A DNA stretch of 64,000 nt from Mugil cephalus. Its lineage: Eukaryota > Chordata > Actinopteri > Mugiliformes > Mugilidae. Positions 54,660-64,000 of this stretch are shown one piece after another. A model generated the notes under the pieces. It searched no databases, had not been told where the DNA came from, and was given only the letters and a program-made list of their open reading frames with translations. Position numbers and translations under genes: made by a program. Every line of letters begins with the position of its first letter. The first letter of the stretch is position 1. Location: the NCBI RefSeq assembly GCF_022458985.1, contig NC_061786.1, positions 20,404,974 to 20,468,973 on the forward strand. Reading direction: 5' to 3'.

Positions 54660-56180
54660 CTGGGTCGGGCGAAAAGGAGCTGACGATGTATGTAAATGTA
54701 AAAAAAAAAAAAAAGAAGAAACTGGTGCGTTTATCATTCCATGGGCTGTAAATATTGACTCAAATCCCCAGAATGCACTGCAGCAGCGCTTCTCCGTCAT
54801 CTCTCTGTGGTAGTCATGGCCGACCCCGCTGAGAAACACAGAACTCCTTTTTTTTTTTTTTTTTTGTGAAACACACTTCTTCTCTCGGAGATTTCTTTTA
54901 ATATCTCCCGTGTGTGTGTGAGTGTGTGTGTGCGTGCGTGCGTGCGTTTGAGTCGTCGTCGTCGTATTTGGCGTGTGGTCGTCGAAAGCCTGCTGCCAAA
55001 GCACTAAACAATTGCCTGTTAAAGTGGTCGCGTCCTCCCCGACTGCACTTGATATCGATAGATTGGATTAAGCGAGCGGTGGCTTCCTCGTCTGGCCTGA
55101 TTAATTTGTTGCTAACGGAGACGGCGTGCGTTACACACGGTGACCTAATTAACGAGCGTCAGACCTGCAAGGTTTTTTTTTTAGGTGAAAGAGTCGGTTA
55201 ATTTGATTTTGCTGCGTTTTCTTATTGGCCGAACGGGGGAAGTTCATGTGATCTGCGTTGAACTCTGGAGGTGAAGCGCGAGGCACCAGCTGGCGTTCAA
55301 GTCAGGCAATCTGTGTTTAAACAGAAATGTAATTAGACGGGGAAACGGTGGGAGTCTGCGGATGGAAGGTCACTCTCCTTTATCCCCCTCAGCATTTGGT
55401 CCAGGTCTCTGTCAGGCATGTCAACCCACCCCCCCCCTCCTCCAAAAAAACAAAAACAAAAACCAATCCAGATGTTTTCAAACTCAGTTGAAACCCTTCT
55501 CCTCCCGCCGCTTGTGTAGCTGCTGTTCTGTCTCGTTTCAGATGTTTTGTTGTGACTCTGTGTGAACGGCTACAAAAAGATCAGGTTCAGAGAAAGACGA
55601 ATGGAGGCGAAAATGCTTTTTTTTTTTTTTTTGGTCCCCCTTTTTTGTTTCTACCCGCTGCTTCTTATACTGATGGAGGACAGAAGAGGTTGAGGCGGCG
55701 CTGTCCTTCGACACATCAAGGCTGAGTATCGCAGGGGCCGACAGCCGGGTTCCTGCGCCGCGGTGGAGGAGCATTGACGGTGATCGGAGTCGACGCAGCC
55801 TTTCCAGAAACTTCTCTGAGCCGCTGCTGGAGATGGTGGGTGGGTGGGAGGGTAAGGGGAGGGAGGGAGAGCGAGGATGAAGTCCAAATATCTGTGCCTT
55901 TATTTTCACCCCTCCCTTTGAACCTGTTCGTGTATTTAAATAAAAAAAAAAAAAGAAAGAAAAAGAAACAGAAGCAGCCTTGTAGTGCATAAAGAGCCGG
56001 CTCGTTTCTGCGTTAATGCACAAGAATGAGGACACTAGAGCGCTGAATGTGTTTACGGAGAAGCACCTTGGCCGTCGTTGCCACAAGAAATTTGCACTAC
56101 GTGTCAAATCTTTGTAAAAAAATCTGCAAATTTTCTTCCCCCCCCTCGTCCCTCAATAAACTTCCGGTCAGTGATTTGTA
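54660..56180 (+). other. bag5: bag5 3'UTR with proximal polyadenylation signal
   Basis: AATAAA at 56155-56160 is followed by GTCAGTGATTTGTAGTTTC, a plausible GU-rich downstream element, giving a 3'UTR of about 1.5 kb. Simple repeats inside include poly-A (54700-54713), poly-T (54848-54865), GT (54911-54944) and poly-T (55617-55632). 55240-55360 (ACCAGCTGGCG, AATGTAATTAGACGGGG) looks like an embedded conserved element. Confidence 0.5.
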
Positions 56181-59100
56181 GTTTCACGCTTGCAGGCAGC
56201 CTCACTGGGAAAATTAAGATTAAATAATAACTTAAAATGACTTCACAGTTTCCTGCTTAACCTCCCGACATGAAGTTATCACATGATCTTTACCGGTGGA
56301 TGGAGGCTCCTCCACCAGCTTCCTCTTCTCTCTTCAGGTGTGTGAGTGCAGCGTAGCATACCTGAGTAATAATAATAAAATAATCAATAATATAAGTAGA
56401 TAAGATGGTAATAAAATGCTGTTCTTGGTTCTGAAACAACAGTATAAAAATATGTTTTAGTTTTTTTGTTTTTTGCATAATTTTTCTTTTATTTTTAGTT
56501 GTTATTTTCATTTTCATGATTCACAGTATAACTTATAATATATACCCATCCTAAATAATCAATCCAACTGAATATCTACAAAAAAAACACACAAAAAAAT
56601 ACAAAAGAAAACAAAATCAGTTGCTACAACGTCGCAGTTATGTCGCTTAGAACTTCTTTCCTTCTAATCTTCTATCATCTTATATTTTAGGGCTTTTTTT
56701 TGTTTGTATTTGTTTTTTTGAAGATTGATATAGAACAACATAGGTTCAGTTTATCCTGAGGTAGTTCTGGCGTAGCTTGGACTTTTGAGTCATTATCTTG
56801 CTGTAGGATGAAGCCCTGAACCAACAAGACCAGAGGAACTTTTGACCAGTAGTGGATTTAAAAAATAAAGAGCAAATGTTGAACATCATCAGGGAGGAAA
56901 AGTTGTTTCTAATATTTTTAATTGAGCTACATGTAAGAATTTAAACGTGCCACATTCAATAAATAATCTGTTAGTTGACTCTAAATAACCCATTTTATTT
57001 ATTACTCGTGTAACTTGTCCTTTACGATGTAAATCTCCACAACTCTTCCTTCATCGTGGCTCATAAATTAAAAATACCTCAGCGGGAAAGAGGTTGTCGA
57101 CCGATCTTGTCTGATTGGCAGATTATGCGACTTTTCTTGGCTGTGGAAGCTTTTTTTTTTTTTTTTTCCTGAGTTTATTTCCGTGAGGTTGCCTGCAGTG
57201 CGAAGCCAAACTAAAGTGTCAAATAACGTCCTGATAATTTCTACCACGACGAGTGATTGAGGCGACGAAGCCCAAGCAAATGTTTTGTCGTTCGTTCCAA
57301 GCCGCCCAGAACGGTGTCGTCCTGTTTCGCTGCCTTTGTGTTCCACTGAACTCCCACGGACCCTTTTTATCTGCTTTAAGCTGCTACTGGAAGCATTTTG
57401 TATCGGCTCGGCCTCGCCCCCCGTCCCACCGGGGGCGGGGGGCAGCCGTCTGACTCATTATAAAATTAGATTAAACAGTGGTCATTAAGCATGGCCAGCC
57501 GGCCTGGATGCTGTCGCAACAGATGCTCTCTCTCTTCAGACCAAACCAGTCCGGACACACCTTAACTTCACTTTCTATTTCTATTTATTCCCTTTTGAAA
57601 CCTCTCTTTGAATAGTTTATGAAAACACTGTATAAAGAAATGTTGGTTACATCTTTAAGTGTCGTCCCACAGAGAGCGAAGATCTCTAAATGTTTTTGCT
57701 GAAGGATTTTGTTGAGATGAAATCACCACTGCTCCTCCAAAACTGTGACGTTTGCGCATGGACACACTTTATTTTTTATTTATTTCTTTTCTTTTTTTCA
57801 AAGTATTAGAAGCTGGTTTCACTTTTGAAATGATGGATCAGTGTTGTAAAAAACAGCTCTGTGGCATTTATGTGTGTTTACACTAAAAAGAAGGTTTGTT
57901 TTATAGTTGTAAAAAGAAAACCCAAAAACCTACCAAGAAGATAAAGCTTAAGATGTATTTTATTTTTTCTTTACTGTCAACATATCCCTACAGTGCTTCT
58001 GTGGCTCATCAGTTTAAAAAACTGCTCACAAATTATATTTTAATAGACTAAGAAAATATTCAGTAAATTTCTTTAAATGCATTTTTCATTTTCAGATATT
58101 AACTCCAGACACGTGGCTACGTTTACATGGACATTATAAGTTAAGTATATACTTACATTAACTGGCAAATCTGCACATAATATAACATTTAAAATTGAGG
58201 CATTTTCAGATTATTAGTGGATTTCCATGTAAACGTTGCAGACGTAAACTCCTAATTACATTTGCATGACTTTAAAAATCAAATTCAAATCTCGGATTTA
58301 CTCTAAAAAAGAGCAAATAATCTCTTATAATAAATGTGAACCAGCCTCCAAACCACGCACTTCAACATAAAATCTTTTCAGTCTTTTCCTTGCCTCGGTT
58401 TTTTATCCACCCACCCCCACACACACACAACACATAGGCGGCCCGCTAAAAGCAGCTCGGGGTCTCCGCGTGTCTGAACTTGGTGGCTCTGGAGTCCATT
58501 AAACAAGGGTTTAAAAGATTCAGATCCAGTGGGTATTCAGAGACGGCCCTGTTGCGGGACGATGCATTTACACGGGAAAAACAACAAACAGGCTGAGCGA
58601 GCTGCAGGAGGTTCAAAGGTTTGACTTTCCTTTAGAGGTTGAATGTAATCGTGGAGGAATGTTTATTTATTTATCATCATTTTTTATATTCCATAGAACC
58701 AAAGTTTCTTATGATATAGAGAGATGCTTGATGACTGGTAAGATGGCAGCAGAACGGTGGATTGAGGTGGTTTTAGCATCCAAATGTCCACACCTGAGTC
58801 AGTAAATTGAAGCTTGAACGCTACACCAGGAAAACCTGTTTCAGCTGCTGTTACAAGGAAACCTTCATTGTTAACCATTTGTTTTAAATGTAACGATTAC
58901 TTGCAGAATTTCAGTAAGCTAGCTGTTGATTATCAGTTTAAACTACGGATAAAATTGTGCAAAAGTGCAAAAAAAAACGATGGCAGCTGAGCACCACCTC
59001 TTTCACCATTTTTTTGGAATTAGCTGAGAGTTCGGTGGAGTAACGCACTGCCAAGATGGCGACGGCCGCAGACGCCACACTGAGCTTCAAAATGCTCATC

Positions 59101-59354
59101 AGGAAACCTATTTTATATACAGTCCAAGGACAATACCTGCATCGCTGTGTATCAAGTCATAAAAAAAGAAACGAGAACATGTAAAGCATGCTTCTTATAA
59201 CTTAACTCTTTTCCCAGCACTGTCCTTTTGCTAAGCTAAGCTAACTGCTAGAATCACATCTAAAGTCTACATTGTTGAGTTGGTGCAACTGGCTGCAGAA
59301 AAAATTAAAAGAAACACCAGAAATTCACCAAAGGAGAAAAGATTTTCCTTGCTG

Positions 59355-59388
<34 letters not shown>

Positions 59389-59690
59389 GTCGCTCTTGTT
59401 TGTTACTGCTTTGCCTTTCTTTCTGCAAAAGACAGGAATGTGTTCATAGGTGGAAAAAGGTATTTTATTTTTTCTAATTGTACGTTTTCTTACGTCGCCT
59501 TTAACTGCATTGATTGTGACAGGCTTTCGATGTTTCTCCTCCGAGATGCGCTTGTACAAAAAAGCACACCAACACTGGAAAAACAAAAAGAAAAAAAAAG
59601 AAAAATATGTTGTGTGAATGCCCCATGGATGGTTGTGTTTAGAGTTTGTATTCCCAATGCAAAATAAAGACGCGGTGTCTTCATTCGTGT
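56181..59690 (+). other. Region up to a distal polyadenylation signal; candidate non-coding elements
   Basis: AATAAA at 59663-59668 followed by GTGTGTGGTCAGTGTGTTTT is a textbook 3' end. It may be the distal end of bag5 or of a separate transcript. Two mixed-composition blocks stand out: 57250-57540 (CATTATAAAATTAGATTAAAC, GGTCATTAAGCATGGCC) and 58430-58660 (GAGTCCATTAAACAAGGG). Poly-T occurs at 57151-57167 and 59361-59387. No further exon is recognised. Confidence 0.35.
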
Positions 59691-59999
59691 GTGGTCAGTG
59701 TGTTTTTTTGTTGTTGTTGTTGTTGAGCCTTTACACATGAGAAAATGTTTATGGTACAATGCTCACATAGGGTTATTTAAAGAAAATATATAGCATCACC
59801 AAGGGACACTGGAAAAAAAAGACATTTCCTGCATCACAAACTCACCCTACTGCATTAAAATTTTAGCTCTTATCCAGAGTGGGTAGTTGAGTGTCTCGTT
59901 CAAGGACAGTGTGACAAGATGTTTGGTACAAAAACAATCCTGATAATAGATTTTCTGCACCAATATCTAGTTTCTAATAAAGAATTTAAAAAAAAAAAA

Positions 60000-60960
60000 C
60001 ATTCTTTTTTTTCTATTAACATCTTTATTGATATACAGAAAAAAGACAAACAACCACAGTACAGCTCATCAGACAAAAAGACCTGACAAACAACAAACCG
60101 TGTAGGACACTAAAAATACAAACTCAAATTAAACCACACGGGGGGCCAGTACTGTACCATAGAAATTAGGTTGTTGCATTCATTATCATTTACAAGTTCA
60201 TCTAAATGGAAACGAGGTGACAATAATCTCTTACAGAGCAGCACAACAACAACCCTCCATTATCTCAAACCCGTCGGTATGTTCGGCCCTTGGATCCGGC
60301 GCTTTCGTATGACGTCACTTCCTGAAAAGTGCACGATCATATCTGGCAGGCTAACACATTTGGTACCGATAACGGTATCATTCATTTCTGCCGTTCGTTC
60401 CATTCCTAGAACATCACAAATCCAATAAACACCGTTTCTTCTGTCTTGGCTCTGAGCTGTGCAGCCCTATATCCATTCTCGACTCTGTTCTCCGGCTGCT
60501 ACTAATTAGCAAGAAACCAACGTAGCGACAATGCTAACATTCCCCATGTCTGAAATCGTTCATTCACTCCCCTGACTATAGCAAGCCGATTTAACATTTA
60601 AATAAGTTTGACATTAACATTGTAGATATCAACAACGTCTTTCTGACTAACCGTAATTACATTTTGAATACAATTAAATTGCGACTATTCCTAATTTCAG
60701 TTTGAGATATCTACAACGTCATTTCGCCTAGCCCAAGTATATATATATATATATATACAGTGGTTATACCATTATAATTTACACGTTACTAAAACGCAAT
60801 GATTTTGTAAACAATTATGTGTGATGCTCATGAAATAAAAAATAAAATTATGTTTTGTTTCGCGACGAAACTTCAAAATGTGTCTCACTAACGGCCACTA
60901 ACGGCCATTAACGGCGGCGCCGCTACAGACGCAATGCATGATGGGATACCCACCACCGTT
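60000..60960. repeat. Mixed dispersed repeats, class unknown
   Basis: 60618-60720 has two GATATC(T)ACAACGTC units (60627 and 60706), a known fish minisatellite type. An (AT)n tract lies at 60739-60758. 60857-60871 is a perfect small palindrome (GTTTCG-CGA-CGAAAC). 60885-60912 repeats TAACGGCC three times. On the minus strand ATCAATAAAGATG near 60030 could be a polyadenylation signal, but no coding exon follows. Confidence 0.4.
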
Positions 60961-61509
60961 GGGTGTTGTGGCCCTATGTGGTGGATAGGGGACGATTATG
61001 GACACTGCCATTGGTATGTTGGCAAGAACCTAAACCCCTTGTTTTGAATTATTTACATTTAAGCTATATTATTCTGGGCCTGGGAGATGTGTTAGCATGC
61101 TCATGTCTGTCCCGTTCCTGTCATTAGTTTCCAGCTCCCCAATTTTAAAGCAGAAGCAGTGGCTCTACTACCCAACTAGTGGTTGGGTCACATCATGAAG
61201 AATTGATGAATCCTGCCTAAAATGGGCTGAGCTGTTCTTTCATTCCATCACTATATATGTGACCTATCTTTGACTTGACTCTTTTATTACCTGCCTTACC
61301 TGGGCTCCCACCTCACCTGGCATCTGCACAGAAACCCTCTGGACGCTCTTAATCCTGGATGAGGTGACAGGAAAAGTACAGGATCCTTCACTCCACCAGT
61401 TATTATTCATCATATTATTCACTGAGCTGAAGCACTGTCCTCCCTGCCACACGAGGTCATTCCACTCAATAAAAAGCAGCAAACTAGCTTCCAGGAAGTG
61501 CCAATGATT

Positions 61510-61910
61510 TGTATTTTCTCCATTTCTCTTTATTTGGGATTTGTACGACCTAAGATCTATAAAAACTAAGCATCGTCTTTGAACAGGAAGTAGTTCTGGG
61601 GTTCTCATAACGCATAACACGGGAATTATGTCACTCAATATCATAATAAAGTCACCAATATGTGACATACGAACTAGTAAAGTTAATAAGCATAAATAGA
61701 TAAGTTTAAGCTGTAAAATATGATTAGGTTTTGAACCTTGTCCACTCGTTTAGAATGACTCAGCTCAAATGACGGCTATCGTGTTTTTACACCAACTAGC
61801 ATCTAGTTAAGAGGATAAAAGTTCAAATGAGGCAGAATAATCCACCACAAAACCTAAAACTTAACCTCCCCATATGGGGATTAGTTGGCTCCGAGGTCTC
61901 AGGAGGTTAA
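61510..61910 (-). mobile_element. MITE-like element, copy 3 (minus orientation)
   Basis: It contains CTCTTTATTTGGGATTTG, ATCGTCTTTGAACAGGAAGT AG, GTTAATAAGCATAAATAGA, TTACACCAACTAGCATCTAG and CCCCATATGGGGA, and ends GAGGTCTCAGGAGGTTAA. It aligns with the reverse complement of 21141-21712. The other terminus is missing or decayed. Confidence 0.6.
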
Positions 61911-62044
61911 TTCATGTTTAGATGTTTGGTGATTAGTTGGGATTTATTTAGATTCTAATTAAGAAGCGTGTAGCATCAGCATTGCTAGCTTATATAATCA
62001 GAATAGAGAACGGAGTCCTGGATAATGAGAAGGTGTAAAGCATT

Positions 62045-62120
62045 GTATAAATCAGTGATTTCCAACTGGGGGTCCGTGGACCTCTAGAGGTCCGTGGTGT
62101 AATTACAAGGGGTCAGTGAA
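62045..62120. repeat. GGTCCGTGGACC-type DNA repeat remnant
   Basis: AACTGGGGGTCCGTGGACCT followed by CTAGAGGTCCGTGGTG is the inverted relative of 33700-33775. Only the terminus remains. Confidence 0.45.
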
Positions 62121-62859
62121 AATAAAACTCATCATTTGGCATAAAGAGAAATAGGATAATTTTACTTAAATGTGACTGAGACCTTTATTTACCTAAACTA
62201 CAGGGGCTAACAGGATTTATTTCTCTAATAACATCTGTTTCACATGTGTAATGAGAGTTCATGAGAGATCATGAAGCAGTTAATACAAACTCAACACAAT
62301 CCGCATCCATTTCAAATCATGAGGCCGCTACTGTTTCAGTGGGCAGAAACTAACATAATGTAATGTGACCTATGTGTACCTATATAAGTGCACTATTGTA
62401 CCCTTTACATACATCATACTTCTGTTTTTGAGTATCTGAACACGCTGAGTTATTTGTAGTTTTATTTTTACTTTACATTTGTGGATGCATTTTGCTTTAC
62501 ATGGAGGAGGTATTTCACAAACCGTTCTCGGCTTCCATCTCTCCTGCACAACAACTCCTCATTTTTAATACCATTTTTTAAATGTTTTCTATCTTTAATG
62601 TGCAAATAAACAAATCAAAGCGGAAAGACTTTAACTGCATCAGTCTCATATAATGTTGGAACAGAAACAAGTAGAACTAGTGAAAGTACTTTTTTTTTTT
62701 AACATAGCAAGGTCAAGCTAGCTGGAGAGAAAGTTAGCATGTTAGCATGCTTTGTCATGCTAACACGACAGCACATTAGCGCCAAGCCATAAAAATAATG
62801 ACGTCAACTCTACATTCGTCCTTTGTTTTAGTGCAAACAAGTGAATGTTTTCAGTTAAA

Positions 62860-63410
62860 GTGAACTTTTCTCCTCTTTCTTCTCCCCCTTCTTCCTCTTT
62901 AGTCTTTCTGATTTTCATTCCTCCTCCTCTTCCTCCTCCTTCTTCTACTTTTCCACCTTCTCCATCTACTTCCTCTTCTTCTTCTTTTACTCCTTCTTGT
63001 TCTTCCCCTCCTCACCTCCTCCTTTTCCCTCTACTTCTCCGGACCCTCCTTCATCTTCGTCTTTCACTCCTTCTTCTACTCTTCATCTTCCTCCCTCTCC
63101 TCCTTCCACTTGTTCCTCATTTTCCTCTCCTCCTCGTGCTCTTGTTTGTTCTCCCCCATCCTCCTTTTTATTCTTTCTTTTTATTCCTTCGTTTTCCCAC
63201 TTCTCTGGCTCCTCCTTCATCTTCGTCTTCTCTTCCTCATTCTCTCCCTTCTCCTCCTCTTCCCTCCCTCCTACCCCCCTTTTTCTTCTCCATCATCTTC
63301 TACTCTTCCTTGTTCTCCCCCTTCTTCTTTGTTCTTTCTCATTTTTATTTTCCTTCTTCTTCTCCTGGTCCTCCTTCTTCTTCTTCTTCTTCTTCTTCTT
63401 CTCCAAAAAA
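62860..63410. repeat. Long polypyrimidine tract (TCC/TTC-rich)
   Basis: About 550 bases are almost entirely C and T on the plus strand, in degenerate TTC/TCC/CTC repeats with a pure (TTC)n run near 63375-63402. Three overlapping open frames of Ser/Pro/Leu/Phe are by-products. Such tracts can form intramolecular triplexes. Confidence 0.85.
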
Positions 63411-63670
63411 AGCCAATCCAGATAGATTATTTTAAGCTTTTTAGTTCATTTTTCATTTTTCATTTTGATGACATTTATTTAATTGCAAAATAAAATCACA
63501 TGAATTATATTAATTATATTAAATGAAAATGTAAGTTTTAAGTTTGTCTTTTGCCTCAGTTTTGGTCTCTACCATAATCCTGAGGGAAGGAGTAAAACTG
63601 TTGTGGTGTAAACATCTAAACAACGAGATAAAGCACAGAGGTGCTTCTCTTCATCGTTGTTTTGATATTT

Positions 63671-63702
63671 ATGACACATATTTAATAAAAAATATGTGTC
63701 AT
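63671..63702. repeat. Perfect inverted repeat (hairpin)
   Basis: ATGACACATATT (63671-63682) and AATATGTGTCAT (63691-63702) are exact reverse complements with an 8-base loop (TAATAAAA). Confidence 0.8.
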
Positions 63703-63862
63703 ATCTGCTACCAGGGAGTTCTATTTCAGGAGCCTCGACACGAGCTCATCCCTGACATTTAAAAACGAACGCAGAGCTCGCTAAAGGTCAGAAACGTCAT
63801 CCTTTAAGAGTTGATGTTGCGACGCAGCTCAGAGTTTGTTTTTATTTTTGTTTTTTTTCCAG

Positions 63863-64000
63863 TGAATGATGAGGAAACCGGTGGGGAAAAGACTGGACCA
63901 CAGTCACGTTTTCCAGCTTCCATTTTCCAGTGCGGAGGAGGCCTCGCGGTCAGAGAGTCTCCATGTGTGGGATCAGCCGACCTTTCACACTGCAGTCGGC
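63863..64000 (+). CDS. Possible exon running off the window end, unidentified
   Basis: A strong acceptor (TTTTTGTTTTTTTTCCAG, ending 63862) is followed by mixed-composition sequence open to the window end. One frame starts at ATG 63866 (MMRKPVGKRLDHSHVFQLPF...). A second frame from 63865 is open throughout (NDEETGGEKTGPQSRF...). I do not recognise either. The exon is partial if real. Confidence 0.3.

Noticed and set aside
54075..55004. 309-codon open frame on the minus strand across bag5 exon 2
   Set aside because: Runs through the poly-T and GT repeats of the 3'UTR and is antisense to clear BAG domains.
62845..63493. Three overlapping open frames rich in Ser, Pro, Leu and Phe
   Set aside because: All three frames are open because the tract lacks purines; composition artefact.
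1..64000. tRNA, rRNA, snRNA, microRNA and CRISPR features
   Set aside because: No cloverleaf with B-box, no rRNA words, no familiar microRNA sequence and no spaced direct-repeat array was found by eye.

Overview
The window is nuclear DNA from a ray-finned fish, most likely a percomorph teleost. It carries spliced genes with GT-AG introns, AT-rich intergenic DNA, many microsatellites, LINE 3' tails of the kind common in fish, decayed Tc1/mariner elements and a MITE-like family. I see no rRNA, tRNA, CRISPR or bacterial features. Gene names rest on recognising protein families by eye; no search was run.

Layout. (1) 1-2.3 kb: stacked LINE 3' ends, then a purine-rich promoter with an ETS-type site. 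(2) 2.35-12.57 kb, plus strand: an 18-exon gene (679 codons) for a TTC31-like protein. It has an acidic/lysine-rich N-terminal half, then TPRs, a UBA-like motif, an RRM and a C-terminal CCCH zinc finger. (3) 12.6-42 kb: no convincing gene. Blocks of complex, non-repetitive, TAAT-rich sequence that look like conserved non-coding elements (about 13.4-14.3, 16.2-16.5, 17.7-19.4, 25.8-28.0, 34.6-35.0, 39.6-39.9 and 40.7-40.9 kb) alternate with repeats. (4) 42.01-42.70 kb, plus strand: intronless nanos1, with GC-box promoter, polyadenylation signal and a CTCF-like motif on each side. (5) 43.7-51.8 kb: repeats, a CpG-containing promoter-like zone (46.4-47.6 kb) and a direct tandem duplication of about 0.55 kb next to the BAG5 splice acceptor. 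(6) 51.84-54.66 kb, plus strand: bag5 in two coding exons, encoding five BAG domains, with polyadenylation signals at 56.16 and 59.66 kb. (7) 56-64 kb: more candidate non-coding elements, a third MITE copy, a 0.55 kb polypyrimidine tract and a possible exon running off the window end.

The genes do not form one pathway. nanos1 (translational repression through CNOT and Pumilio) and the RRM/CCCH protein both suggest RNA binding; BAG5 is an Hsp70 co-chaperone. In human, TTC31, NANOS1 and BAG5 lie on three chromosomes, so the order here is teleost-specific or rearranged. The apparent non-coding elements suggest a regulatory landscape whose target may lie outside the window. The most unusual items are the domain set of the first gene, the duplication abutting the bag5 acceptor, and two composite Tc1-derived units that share a neighbouring repeat.
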